A stretch of 64,000 bases of DNA from Anisus vortex (GCA_949126835.1 OX421506.1:28223441-28287440), one strand, 5' to 3'; shown: positions 20,124 through 33,019, numbered from the stretch's first letter. The notes: generated by a model from the letters alone, not told the origin. Translations and numbers: made by a program.

Positions 20124-20399
20124 CTGAGATCAGTACTAGTGTGAATATTATACCTCTGGGTGTGTATATATAATTACAAGAGACACGAGACATAAGGACA
20201 GAACCACTGCCTGGAATACTCACGCTCCAGTGGGCGCACGACAACTTGTGCACGCTGATGGCCACACTATCCCATGTCACAACGTCACAGAAACCACGGG
20301 AACAGAGAATTTATATATTATGTTTATATACTTTACATTGTTTGTTTACAAATTACAGACGAATAGACTAGGCCAGAATAAAGGCGAACAAACCGCCTC

Positions 20400-21350
20400 G
20401 CAACCGGTTTAATCTTGATAAACTAAAAGATCCGGAAGTGGCAGAGATATTTCAGCCCCAAGTAGGTGAAAAGTTTACAGCACTGGACCTGATCAACCAA
20501 AATATAGGTATCTTAGCAAAAAACTTAAAAGAAGAAACAGTTTCAAATGCAAAAGCAAGAAACAACCATGGCTTACTAACAAGATACTTGATCTATGCGA
20601 TAAAAAAGAGCCTTAAAAAAAGATAAATATTCCAACCAGGTAGCGGCAGATAAGAACAGGCTATTAAATACAATGATCAGGAACGAGATAAAACCGGCTA
20701 AAGAAGACTGGATCGATAATTATCAATGACGCACAGTGGTGGAAAGTATAGTAGCCGATAATAGTAAGAAAGCATAAGAAACATCACAAAAATACAGCAG
20801 AAGCCAGCTTCAATAATCGAGGACAACACATCAGTACTTGGACGTTGGACGTAATACTGCACCAAGCTGTACAAGTTCGACCCTGATACCAACATACTAC
20901 AGAAAAAACAGGAAACAGAATTCAACGAATTACCAGCGCTGCTGAGTGACGTTGAAGAAGCAGTGTGAAGTTTAAAGGGGGACAAGTCTCCTGGAATTGA
21001 CAACTGCTAACTATTGAAACATGGGGGTGTAGCGGTAATGAAGAATGGCAATATAAAACAATGCCAGAATTACAGGACAATCAGTCTCATCAGCCACACT
21101 AGCATGGTAATGCTAATAGTTCTCATAAAGAGACTTGATTAAGTGGCTGAGGAATTACTGGGAGAAGAACATGGCAGGTTTCAGACAAAGCATAAGCACA
21201 CTGGAGCAGATCTTCAGCTGTCGCTAGCTCATAGAAAAACACATACAACACCAACGTGAACTCCATCATAACTTTATAGACTTCAAGCAAGACTTTGACC
21301 GTGTATGGCACGAGGGACTATAGCGAGGGATGAGAAGCTACAACATTGAA
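20400..21350 (+). pseudogene. LINE fragment: linker to reverse transcriptase
   Basis: Starts with a region of NLDKLKDPEVAEIFQPQVG type (20412-20626) typical of the linker before RT. It continues through broken frames with AADKNRLLNTMIRNE, SPGI near 20990, CQNYRTISLISH near 21060-21100, and HNFIDFKQDFDRVWHEGL near 21265-21320 (RT catalytic block). Stops and frameshifts abound and the YADD half is gone. The related copy at 62590-63185 and the tail at 34714-35545 appear to be the same family. Confidence 0.8.
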
Positions 21351-21359
21351 GAAGGCTTA

Positions 21360-23050
21360 TACTGGTGATCGAAGAACCCTAAAATGAGGCGAGCAGTGCA
21401 GTTTAACTCAATGGTTTTATAGAGGACTTCCTCAAGATGTCAATTGGCTGTATTTCTGAAAAAAAGTCCGGTAGAGGGCGCCACGGTCAAGTCAGGTATA
21501 GAACGATAAAAACATTCGTTTTATGAACACATTTCGGAGCGACTTATTTAATTCACCTTTAATAAGAATGTTAGCAAAAATATGCTAAAAATAGTGCAAG
21601 AACAGGAGATCGTAATTCAATGCAAGTTTTGCTTTAAAATTCTATATTACATTAAAAAAAAAAATTATTGATACTTCCGACTTGCACTTGCCTAAATTTT
21701 AACACTTGAGTTGTAGTAAGCCGTATATTTGCGCGTATATTATTAATATTTTACTTCAGTCCATAAGTCAGTGACAATTTAATGTAGTTGTCTTTATAAA
21801 AGTACACAGCTATGGCGCATGAGTCTAACTTACTCTCATGACTAGATCTATAAAGTGTTGTAAGTTAATTTGAAAGTTTGACAGTTGTTGTCAAAGGGGA
21901 AAAGGTGAGAGGGGGTAGTCCTAAACAACAAAAATTGCTTGTTGACTTTATATTATTGGGCGTTTCAGGATCCTTTATTGTAACAATATTTTTGTTTTGT
22001 TAACAGCGTATTTTATAGGTCTGGGTATTTACTTTTTTCCCTAAGGTTAAACAATAGTATTGTAAGGATAAAGTCAAACATTTTAATGCCCCCCCCACCA
22101 ACTTCCCCTAATGACGTATTAACATAATAACTCATAAATGATCATTTAGACTAATATTATCTTTGCATGCCTTATTAATAAAAAAAGACTTTTATTTCAC
22201 ACCCCTATTTACTTTATTGAATAAAATGTATGATATAGCAGGTTAAATAGAAGGCCTAAAAATGCGGCTCAAGCCAGCGTGCCGAAAGACCACGAGTCGC
22301 ATTTTGCAGCTCAGAAACTCTTATATATTTATTGTGTCCAAATCCAATCCAAGATTTAGAAATAAACTAACTTCCTTGTTTTGAATCGTCTACTTCCGTA
22401 TTCGTTCTTTTCAAATGTAAATATGAACTGGAAAACATGTTTTTTGTGTTTAAAAGGGATTTTTTTGCGATGTCTGGTTTAATTTTCATTTTTTCCCTCA
22501 GTATTGTTACTATAGACCTTTTCATTTTATTAATTATTCCAAAAAAGAGGTCAATGTCCACGCATGCGCAGTCGCTAGGGGGCAAAAGTTGTCAATAAAA
22601 CCTTCTTCGCCTTTGTTATTTTACTGGGGGCCTAGTGGTTTTTAGGCGTAATTATATTAGCTTTTCATTTTACAAAAAAACTAATTCATAAAAACTTTAT
22701 ACCCAGAAGCTAGGGAGCGAACTGTACTTTTCTTTTACCTTTTGAACCAGTTTTTAACCCAAAAAACATTTATTATACATTCTAGGCCTAATGCGTCTAT
22801 GGTTACCATGTCACCATGTTAATACAGATTGGCATCGAGCGATCAGTAAATCGTCTTTAAGCATACAAATAAAATTTAACATAGTTATATATTTATAAAG
22901 CTTTGTTTGTGTTGAAGTATCAACGCGTAGGCTATATTGTATTAAGTTATTATTTGTAGCAATGGAAATCGTAATTTTTAATTATTATTTTTTTTTATCG
23001 TTCGATTTCGATGTCACAAAAGAACCTTGAAAAGCCAAAGTAAGCTTATC
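21360..23050. other. No gene seen
   Basis: AT-rich spacer. A C-run with ACCAACTTCCCC lies near 22088. No supported exon or element. Confidence 0.45.
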
Positions 23051-23900
23051 ACAGTTTGATTCTGAAAAGGCCTAGGTCTATGTCCCATAGGCCTATGCTA
23101 TTGTTTGACTTGTTCTGGGGTTTTATCGTTAAAATATCGTATGTAGAAGTAGTTAAGCGGGATTATAACATATTAGTAGGCCTAGACCTAGCTATAGGCC
23201 TATAGCCGCCTATAGGCTATAGTAGGCCTATAGGGGCTATAGGCTATATAGTTATATAGGCTATTATAGACCCTAATAGGCTAAGCTAAAGTAGCCTAAA
23301 GGCCTATATAAATTATAAATATAGGCTTATGGCTTATAGGCTTATAGGATAGGCCTATAATAGCTATTATTTAATATAATATAGCATATAGAATCGGCCT
23401 ATCACATATAGTTTACTATAATAGGCCTAATTATTAGCCTGCCTATAGGCCTAGGCCTATTACTATTAGCCTATTAGTACATTAGCCTATTATAGTAGCC
23501 TAAAGGTTATAAGCTCAAACAGTTTAAACTATTAAACAATTGAAAATATTTACTATTTACTATAGAAAAGTGTTGATTAACCGATTGCGATTGCATGAAA
23601 TAATTAAGCGAATATGAAGGTAGGCTATGCTATATATTTGATATTTGCAAACTGGTGCGTGTTTTCTTCATGAATTTTTAGTTATAGGCCTGTTATTGAA
23701 TAATATTTCATGCATAGGACTAATGAAATGACAATAAGGCACAATATGAATAGGCCTATATTATCCTATATACCTATATCTAGCCTATATCTAGCCTATA
23801 ATATAGGCCTATATCATATTCAATATGGAAAACATAGGCCTACGCGACATACGGTCATAGGCCCGACTATACGACATAGGTCTATATATATATATATTAG
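23050..23900. repeat. TAGGCCTA-rich low-complexity tract
   Basis: Dozens of AGGCCTATA, TAGGCCTA and GGCTATA words on both strands, densest at 23160-23480 and 23755-23880. The self-complementary core AGGCCT makes the tract palindromic at many scales. Scattered TAGGCCTA words also occur elsewhere in the window. Confidence 0.85.
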
Positions 23901-24482
23901 CCTCTTCCTACGAACAATATATATTTTTTTAAAGTTTAACATAATATTTGCTATGGCTATGGTTTTTATATTCGTGAAGATGCATCGGCTCTTATGCGTC
24001 TGTCTCTATCAAACATTCAAAATGAAATATATCTAGAATTATATTTGCCTTTTTATTAATCAAAACGAGCGATCTAGGTCTAGGGCTAAGTTAAGCAATA
24101 GCTTGAATAGCCTACAGTAATAAAAGCATTATAGGCCTAATTATTTTTTTTTCGATACAAACTAATTCTAAACGTAATTTTTTTTTTTTTACATTGATTC
24201 TCATTGAAGAAACTCAACAAAAAGTAATGACACAGTGATCACGATAGAATCGACCATAATATTAAGGTCCAAAGCATAGAGTCCAGGTCTAAAAAAAATT
24301 TTCTTTAAAAAATAAAGAAGCTCTAAACGTTATTTTTTTAACAATTCTTTTCCTAGGTTCTTAGTTTAAGATCTCCATGTGTTTTTATGGTTTAAAGTTC
24401 AAAAACAACTATACTAACATTAAAAATCCCCAACACCTTTAGTAAAATACTATATGGAAAGAAGGAACAAAAATCTTTGTGC
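23901..24482. other. No gene seen
   Basis: AT-rich flank of the LTR retrotransposon. Nothing recognised. Confidence 0.5.
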
Positions 24483-24487
24483 CCCCA

Positions 24488-24926
24488 TGTTGATGTCCTA
24501 AATTATTGTTGGACCATCAATTTATATTATTAGTCTCTTCAGAGTGTTTCTGCTACAGTTGCTGAATTACTTGATATCAAACATTGAAAACAGACGACTT
24601 CACAATATATATTTGAACTTGTAAATTAATAAAGGAACTCCTTGTTGCAGCATATGTAATTTATTAATATTATTAACTATTCACATCCAATGAACAAATA
24701 TAGATTATAGTAGCAACATAATATACATTTTTACTACTAGTCTCTGAGTCTATATTTATGCTTGCGTTCCTTTACAAGCTATGAGAAAAGACTCAATAAG
24801 CGTGGGCAGTCACATGACTATTCACTTCCTATATAGGTTTTCCTAATATCCTAAAATGGGTACTATTTCGACTTTTTAATTATTACTTTAGTCACTACCT
24901 ATATATTATTTACTTTCTCCATAGCA
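24488..24926 (-). repeat. 3' LTR of Gmr1-like element
   Basis: 439 bp, TGTTGATGTCC ... CTCCATAGCA on the plus strand. A polypurine tract (GGTTGGGGGGTA on the minus strand, about 24938-24927) abuts it, which primes plus-strand synthesis. Confidence 0.95.
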
Positions 24927-25219
24927 TACCCCCCAACCACAGAGAAAAAATAATAATTTATTATTATTTTTGATACGAAAAATGTTTACAATAATGAAAA
25001 AAAATTTATCTTAATCTTAATTAATGCATATAATCATTCATTTAATAATACATAGAGAAAAAATTCATTTAATATATGTACAAACAATCAAAAAAAAAAT
25101 TCATAGGCACAAATATAATCAAAAGACACAAAGAATAATGTCTAATGTTTATACGACAATTAGTCATAGACAATTATCTTTTGGCATTGTCTAATCAACT
25201 TCAGTAATACTGAGGTAAA

Positions 25220-25804
25220 CTATTGGATGTCAGTGATGTGTATCGATAATCTCGACAGCACATCAGGTAAATGGTTATCTTTTCCTACAATACTTTTTAT
25301 CTGAAATTTGTAATCTGATAGAAGTAAAGCATATTTATTTATTCTTTTGTTATTGACATTAGAGACATTAAAATTCACAAGCGGTTTATGGTCTGTGAGA
25401 ATTGTGAACTGACGACCCAACAAATAGTATTGAAACTTAAGTACAGCATAGACTATACACAAACCCTCTAATTCTATGACACTAAAATTCCTTTCACTTT
25501 TAGTCAGTGCACGACTTACATAAAAGGCAGGTTTATATACTATTTCAGAGTCCACAATGACCTTTTTGTAAATACAAGCCCCTAAACCTGACTTTGAGGC
25601 ATCACAAGCTATAATGATGTCATCATCTTTTTGAATTGTTTCTAGAATTGGTTCCTTAGAAAATGCATCTATTAGGATTTTAAATGATTTTTCACATTGG
25701 TCAGTCCAATTTACAATATTGGGTTGATATTTTTTAGTTAGATCTATAATAGGTCTGACTATTTGACTATAGTTTGGAATGAATTTACTGTAATAGTTAA
25801 ACAA
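25220..25804 (-). pseudogene. RT thumb and RNase H domain
   Basis: 194 codons continuing the pol protein in a different frame from the RT. An FNYYSKFIPNYSQIVRPI connection leads to RNase H with IIACDASKSGLGACIY, ERNFSVIELEGL and FTILTDHKPL, giving the D-E-D acids, then KDNHLPDVLSRL. Two frame breaks, near 25880 and 25810, separate it from RT; between them a third frame carries PTQHLHKKILE and PKTKKHVRALLV. It ends with a stop at 25220 and no integrase follows, which confirms the unusual order. Confidence 0.88.
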
Positions 25805-25879
25805 GTAATGCCCTTACATGCTTTTTTGTTTTAGGCGTTTGTATTTCTAGAATTTTCTTATGTAAGTGCTGTGTTGGTT

Positions 25880-27160
25880 TTACTTGGCCTTTTCAAATTT
25901 ATGTCCTAGAAATTCAATCTCAATTTTTCCTATTTTTAATTTTGAAGGAGATACTGTTAAATTATTGTCTTTCAATATTTGCAACACTTCTTCTAATAGA
26001 ATTAAGTGTTCATCCCAAGTATTTGTGAAAATACAAATATCATCCACATAGTGAACTATATTTTTATTGTGAGGTAAAATATGTCTCATTAGTTTAGTGA
26101 ATGTAGCAGTACTATTGACCAAACCGAAGGGCATGACGTTCCAATTAAATACGCCTTTATGTGTAATAAAAGCTGTATAATCCTTTGATTTCTCATCAAG
26201 AGGCACTTGCCAAAATCCTCTTGTTAAATCTATGGTAGTAAATATTTTACCTGTGGCCATAGTGTTAATGATATGTTCTATATTAGGCAAACCCTCTTGA
26301 TCAATTTTAGTTACATTATTGAGTTTGCGATAATCACAACATAATCTGATAGAACCATTCTTTTTTCTCACAATCACCATGGGTGACGAGTACTGAGACA
26401 TAGATTTTTCTATTATTTTACTTTCAATGAGTTGGTCTAATTCCTTATCTACCTTTTCAACAAGCATTTGAGGAATATTATATGCTTTTGATCTAAATTG
26501 TTTTTGATCAGTCAGTTCTATTTTATGTTCAATGACATTTGTTAATCCTGGTTTCTCTGTTATTGTTGTTTTAAATTTATTCAATAAATTTAAAATATTG
26601 TTTTTAACCATTTCATTTTCAATATGGTCTAACTGTATTTGATCTATTTCATTATTGGTTGGTGTGGTTATACCACAAAAATAGTCAATGTTTGGAATGT
26701 TTTGAACATTCTTATCTTCAAAAATTATCATATTGTTATTTTGTATTTTGCTTTCAATATCTGACTGACTGTCATTTATTTGGTTTTCCTCATAAGCTCT
26801 TAAATTGTTTAAATGGACAATTTTTTCTTTGTTATTAATGTTAACTTTGTAAGTTACATCAGATAGCTTAAGTATTATTTCAAAAGGTCCTTTCCATTCC
26901 ATAGTATTGCCAGTGCCAATTGGCAAATAAACAAGTACTTTATTACCAACTTCTAATTTTCTCATATTCTTATGAATATTTTCTCTGATTAAAGTTTTAG
27001 ATTTGATTTCTTGATTTTTTTGTACAGCAAATTCATAAGCTGTTTTCATATGTTCTTCAGTTTTATTGACTAAGTCAAATGGAGACATTTTTATTTCTTT
27101 AATTCCTAACAATTCTGATTTGAAATTATCCAATGGTCCATTGGGATTTTTGCCAAGCAC
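25880..27160 (-). pseudogene. Integrase C-terminus and gypsy-type reverse transcriptase
   Basis: 426 codons. Residues 1-110 are the integrase C-terminal part, with a WKGPFEI motif (GPY/F-like module) near 90. A spacer follows, then the RT from about 200: IEHKIELTDQKQFR, SPMVIVRKKNGSIRLCCDYR, FTTIDLTRGFWQVPL, FNWNVMPFGL, and catalytic YVDD near 370, then EIEFLGHKF. The integrase tail running into RT in one frame is direct evidence of the INT-RT order. The frame ends at a TAA just after EKAK, with the expected pol sequence continuing in other frames. Confidence 0.92.
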
Positions 27161-27199
27161 TAATTCAAATGGTGAAAAACCTGTGCTTTCATGAACCGA

Positions 27200-28465
27200 T
27201 TATCTATAAGCAAACAAAATAGCAGGAAGGTAATCATCCCATTCAAATGGATGCTCTTCACACACTTTAGTTATCATTTGTTTTATTGTTTGATTAGCCC
27301 TTTCAATCATACCATTTGATTCAGGATGGTATATAGAACTAAAAATTTGAGTGATTTTAAACATTTGTGCAAAAGCTTGAGTAAGGTTTGATTTGAATTG
27401 AGTTCCATTGTCACTCAATATGAACTTTGGAAACCCGAAACGACAAAAGATAGGTAAAAGAGCATTACAGACCCTTTCTGCAGTTATCTCTCTTAAAGGA
27501 ACTACCTCAATCCATCTACTTCCCATGTCTATTATGGTTAAGGCGAACTTTGCTTTGGTAGTTTTAGTTTGTTTCATGGGCCCAATTATATCAACTGCTA
27601 TTTTGTAAAAAGGTTTATTTATTGTATCAGTCATTTGTATTGGAGCCTTATGTTTAGAATCTTTTTTATTATGTCTAAGACAGGTATCACAGCTTTTAAT
27701 AAATGTTTTCAAATCTTTTTCCAGTTTAGGCCACCAGAAATTCTTTTTGATTTTACAAACTGTTTTCTTACTACTCAAATGACCTGACAATGCATTGTTA
27801 TGCGAAATTTGCATTACTTTGACAGTTAATGTTTTATGTATAACTATTTGAGTTACATCTAATTTATTATCCTTTCTACAGAGAATGCCATTTATTAATT
27901 CCATGTTTTCATTTTTAACCTGACCTTCTTCAATTTCTGATACTATTTTAATTATGTATTGATCTTCTTTCTGTTCTTTTTTTAGAGTTAGCTCATCAAA
28001 AGGCATGTTTACTAAACTGATATTTTCTGTTTTTTTCATTTGAGTTTCCTTTTTATGAGGACTATCAATGTATGCTAATATCTCAGTCTTCATTTTAGTA
28101 AAATCAGATATTTGATTTTTAGCAATGTTGAATATTTGTTTATGACCTTCTAAATGTCTACATAGTGAAATAGCATGTCATTCTTTTGGTACATTGTTTA
28201 TTTCACATTGACTTTCAAATTTGCTTACATACTGTTCTAGTTTTTCTGTTCCATTCCATTTGGGAATAGGATTATCCTTTTCATTATTTATGGATAAGTC
28301 AATATTAGGTGTCTCATGGAGAATATTATTTTCTGACTTTCCTATGGTTTGTAAAAAATTAAAAGTTTGTAGAGCAGGATAAAATTCTTGTTCTGGTAAA
28401 TCTACTAACTTTTCATTTTGCAATAGAACAGGTTTCAAATTTACATCATTGGATTTTTCATTCAT
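27200..28465 (-). pseudogene. Pol N-terminus: integrase zinc finger and DDE core
   Basis: Begins at ATG 28465, which overlaps the gag-protease stop (ATGA). A TGA near 28178 interrupts it; the frame then resumes. The 28093-27200 part has HNALSGH and CDTC (H2C2 finger), IAVDIIGPM (first Asp), LSDNGTQF (second Asp) and HPESNGMIERANQ (Glu), the complete DDE core. It stops at a TAA after LFAYR but the same frame continues into the 27160-25880 segment, so the two segments were one pol gene. It inserts element cDNA into host chromosomes. Confidence 0.9.
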
Positions 28466-30141
28466 CCATTTTTGAAAGTGTCAAAACTATTATCATGTTT
28501 GACATTGAATGAATTACCAATAATTAAAGGTGCAACACAGTTTTTCATTATGGCTGCCTCTGTTTTTCCTGTAAGCCAAGGACAATCAATGTCTATTATA
28601 GTGACAGGACAATTTACAGTGGAACCATTTCCAAGTTTTATAGTATCCACTCTTATTATATTGGTGGGTTTCTGATTTGGAATGATACTTTCATCTACAC
28701 ATATTATACTACTCCCCGTATCCCTTAGACAGTATGTAGTTTTTTCTTCCACATAAGCAGGAAAAAGTATTAATTGACCCCTGTTTTCAAATATCACATT
28801 ATTTGTTTGAGATGTGGAATTGTTTTGTTTTCCTCTATTTCTTCTATTTTGAAAATTTGATTGAGGTCTATTTTGAGTATTAGGAAACTCTTGTCTTCCA
28901 AAATTTTGATTTGGCACATTGTTATTGGAAAAATTCTGATTTGGCAAATTTCTGTTTTCAAAATTTGAAAAATTCTGATTTGGAAAGTTTCTATTATCAA
29001 AATTAGAAAAATTTTGATTTGAAAAATTTCTATGATCAACATTTGATCTATTGAAGTTTGGATTGAAATTTCTACCTCTTGCATTGTTATTCCTGTAACA
29101 ATATTCTGATGAATGGTTTGTACCATTGCAAAAAATACATCTGTAATAATTAGATTTTGGTTGATTACCAAATTTTTTTCTATTGCCAAATTGATTATGT
29201 CTAGACCTAGGAGGTGAATAGCTCCTTCTTCTATGCTGAATTGTCTTTACTGTTTGATTTTGTTTAGTCAGTTCTACATTAGGGTGACTATCTTTAAAAT
29301 TTGAGATGGCATCTATCAAATTTTCAACTGTCTTCACTTTTCTTTCCATAATGTGAGTAAACAATGGTTTAGAAGCTTGTTCTAATACTTTATCAACAAC
29401 CATGATTTCTATAATCTCATTAGGATTTTTGGTATCTATTTTTACTAAGTCTAACCATGTAAGTAAAAATGTTTTCACTTCAGACACAAAAGCTCTCGGT
29501 TCTATCTTGTCAGTTAAGATAAAGTTGTGGAACTTTTGTCTATAATAATCCTCAGAGTGAATAAAGAATTTAATTAACTGTTCTTTGATAATGGCATAAT
29601 CAGTTATTTCTTTATCAATGTGAGATAGAGCTTCCCTACCCTTATCTTTCAATTGTGGAATAAGGTGAATGTAATATTCTGAAATGGGAATCCCATATCC
29701 CTTACATGTGGCTTCAAATAAATTTAGAAAATCAACAATTTTCTCTTTTACATCAAAAGGAGGCATTTTGAATCTTACACCATGTTTTGATTTTTCATTA
29801 TTTGTTTGCTCAACTTTAGCATTTTGTTATTTAGCCAACTCCAGTTCATGATCTAATTTTAATTGAGTTTATTTCAACTGACTTTCTCTCAACTCTTTTT
29901 CTTTTTCTTTATTCAATTCTAGTTCTTTCAATTCTTTTTCTTTGTTTATTTCTAGTTCTTTTTGTTTAATTTCATGAGCTCTTAATTCTGCTCGCTCATC
30001 TCTTTCCTTATCTGCTAATTCTTTTTTCAATTGTTTAACTTTATTTTCAACAAATTCCTGATATTCTTTCTTATCAGTAATACCATATTCTTTTGCTAAC
30101 AATTTAGCCTCATCATAGAGTAATTGAACCTTTGACTCCAT
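28462..30141 (-). pseudogene. Gag and aspartic protease
   Basis: Starts at ATG 30141 with a charged coiled-coil segment (KQKELEINKEKELKELELNK), interrupted by two TAA codons near 29869 and 29829, and continues in frame into 434 codons from 29766. That part holds the capsid region (FDVKEKIVDFLNLFEATCKG), a zinc knuckle CIFCNGTNHSSEYC (CX2CX6HX3C spacing) near residues 207-220, an Asn-rich tandem stretch of NQNFSN units near 230-310, and a protease signature LRDTGSSIICV near 345. Protease sits in the gag frame, ahead of integrase. In the intact element this makes the particle shell and processing enzyme. Confidence 0.88.
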
Positions 30142-32091
30142 TATTGTTTATTGTGAATGTCAAGATTTATTATATTATAGTACAGTACAATTTTTATAAT
30201 GCACTATTTTATAGTACAGCAATCTTTTATTCCTATACTGAATGGCAATATTTATTAACTACAGAATGAGCATTTTTATATTACAGCAACTTTTATAATC
30301 CTATGCTAAAGTAAAATGCTTATAATGCTAGATGCAAGATGCTAGAATCATGAAATATTAGCTAAGCCAAGACACATTTTCTATTATGGCTTGTTTATTT
30401 TATTATTATTAGCAATTTTGTGGTATAGTTGAATGCAAGTCAAGTCACTTTTGCTATTATGACTTATTATTTCTTATTATTACTATATAGGTTGCAACAG
30501 TTATTTTCCGCAAGGCAACGTATAATCTTATTATAATGGTAGCACATATACAATATTATTAGCAGGAATGATGGCACATACTAATTAGATTAATGTTATT
30601 ATAAGCAAGTATTCTATTATTGTTTATTGCAATATCAATCTTAAACAATACTATTTTATTAGCATTGCACAGCACAATATTATTGTTATATAGGCTATGT
30701 CATTTGTTATATTGTGTATATTATATACATTTGTAGTTACATGTATTAGATATCAATTATTATTTTGTTAATTGCAATTACATGTATTTGGGCACTACTT
30801 AAATCATATAGTTGTACTACTGATTATTCATCTTATTATATATTGGTGAATAACTTATTATTGTTATTGTTCTTACCATAGACCATTATACTCAGAGATC
30901 ATATTGAATATCTCAAAAACTAACTAATGCATATTAATGATATTTCAAAAAAAAATACACAACAAAAAAAAAAATTATATCAAGTAACAATAAAAAAACA
31001 CAATCACAATACACTAATGCTGCTTGGACCACAAATGATAGAGGAATTTTTGACAAAGAAACACAACATGTTTAACATTGACAAGACTATAGTAATTGTA
31101 CTTTAATAATTCTTAACAAAAACAAACAAAGTCAAGACAACTAACAGAAATAACCCTAACAAAGAATTATTTCTAATCAATCTCTTTTAAGAAACAGAAA
31201 TAGATTATAGACAGAATAAGAATAGACAAGAGATTTGATTAAAAACTACCGCCAACCAAAGCCCACTTTATACATATATATATATATAATTCATACTCAT
31301 GAATGTAAAGAATATAATTAAAATTAAAGACTAATTAATAATCCAAATGAATACACATTCACTGTATGAAATCACTGCAATGTAAATCCAGAGTAGAAAT
31401 CCAGAAGAAACTTAATTAATTATTTAATAATCCAAAGAATGCTTACACTGTTTCAAGTTGAGTTGCTTCAAGTTTCCACTTCAGTATGGTATAATCCAAT
31501 TTTAGAATTAACACAAGAAAAAAAAATGTATACCATTAATTAATATTAATGTCAAATGTCTTTGGTATACACAATATAATTTAATTATTTAAACTTATTT
31601 AATGTTATTTATTTATCTTCCGGTAAGCACATCGGACTTCAACATGAATACATGTCACATCAGGCTTCAACATATGGGTATGTCACATCGGACTTCAACA
31701 TATGGGCATGTCACATCGGACTTGAATATATATAGTTTAGGTTCCTTGTTGATAACATGTGGTAACGAAACTTTTTCCGGTTGCAAATAATGACCTATGT
31801 ATAGTCACTTTATTCGATTTTTTTGTATCGAATTTTATAATAAAGTTATTTTTGTCATCGACGAACAAATTTTACATATTCTGAGAGCTAGTATGTTGCT
31901 CAATCAGATTATTAACATATGGATGTGAAATAATAGACTCAGACTTCAGTTTTGAAACGTTCAAAAACTGGTATACTCACATAATATTCCATGTGGTTTT
32001 TAGAATGTCTTGTTGTTCGAAAAATCTCGAAAATCAATATATTATATATTTCAGCTTCTTTTTCTGTTAGCACCGAACTTGCCACCAAATC
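30142..32091 (-). other. Long untranslated leader of Gmr1-like element
   Basis: About 1.95 kb of AT-rich non-coding DNA between the 5' LTR and gag. Just inside the LTR, the minus strand reads GATTTGGTGGCAAGTTCGG, where TGG and following bases are the likely tRNA primer-binding site. The tRNA species is not assigned. Includes a small minisatellite at 31627-31730. Confidence 0.7.
31627..31730. repeat. Minisatellite in retrotransposon leader
   Basis: Four imperfect units of about 27 bp: CACATCGGACTTCAACAT then ATGGGTATGT with variants. Confidence 0.8.
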
Positions 32092-32530
32092 TGTTGATGT
32101 CCTAAATTATTGTTGGACCATCAATTTATATTATTAGTCTCTTCAGAGTGTTTCTGCTACAGTTGCTGAATTACTTGATATCAAACATTGAAAACAGACG
32201 ACTTCACAATATATATTTGAACTTGTAAATTAATAAAGGAACTCCTTGTTGCAGCATATGTAATTTATTAATATTATTAACTATTCACATCCAATGAACA
32301 AATATAGATTATAGTAGCAACATAATATACATTTTTACTACTAGTCTCTGAGTCTATATTTATGCTTGCGTTCCTTTACAAGCTATGAGAAAAGACTCAA
32401 TAAGCGTGGGCAGTCACATGACTATTCACTTCCTATATAGGTTTTCTTAATATCCTAAAATGGGTTTTATTTCGACTTTTTAATTATTACTTTAGTCACT
32501 ACCTATATATTATTTACTTTCTCCATAGCA
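32092..32530 (-). repeat. 5' LTR of Gmr1-like element
   Basis: Same length as the 3' LTR. The three differences I see are all in the AGGTTTTCYTAATATCC / GGGT(AC/TT)TATTT region near its right end. It should carry the promoter for the minus-strand element. Confidence 0.95.
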
Positions 32531-32535
32531 CCCCA

Positions 32536-33019
32536 AAAGAAATATATGTCAGTGAGTCTCAAGGCCACGCCCCTTTTCCGGGGTCAAACTAAAAAGGTCT
32601 ATACTTGTGTTTAGTTTTTTGTGTATATCTTTGTTATTTGTGAACAAAAATTAATGAAATTTAAAGCGAGTGTTTCTAATAGAATTTGGGTATTGAATAG
32701 GATCGCAAAGTTTCATTTTTATTCGGATTATTATTTTTGGAGATATTATACTGTAAGTTGAATATTTCTTATTTGTTTGTCTTGTTTCTAAAACAACATT
32801 CTTACTTTCACTTTTACTTTCACACTTATTCTAGAATTTAAAAATGTTCTATTAGCATATTGTAGATACGCTTTTATTTCTGCTTATTTTGATATGCAAC
32901 ACTTAGTGCTTCATTCATAATAAAAGCTGTAAAAAAAAGCTTTGATTGCGTTGGGCCTAAGTAAAAAAAAATGCCATGGTAACTATTGAGTTAAGGGCTT
33001 TGTATTAAAGAGCATACCT
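32536..33019. other. No gene seen
   Basis: Spacer after the LTR element; AT-rich. Nothing recognised. Confidence 0.45.

Larger units (their letters stand above)
24488..32530 (-). mobile_element. Gmr1-like Ty3/gypsy LTR retrotransposon, full length
   Basis: 439-bp LTRs (24488-24926 and 32092-32530) begin TG, end CA and differ at only three positions that I can see. The exact 5-bp duplication CCCCA flanks the element (24483-24487, 32531-32535). The sense strand is minus: 5' LTR at 32.5 kb, a long leader, gag, protease, integrase, RT, RNase H, a G-rich purine tract, then the 3' LTR. Gypsy-type RT is downstream of integrase, which is the copia-like order known for Gmr1-type elements. Several stops and frameshifts make this copy non-autonomous. 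Confidence 0.93.
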
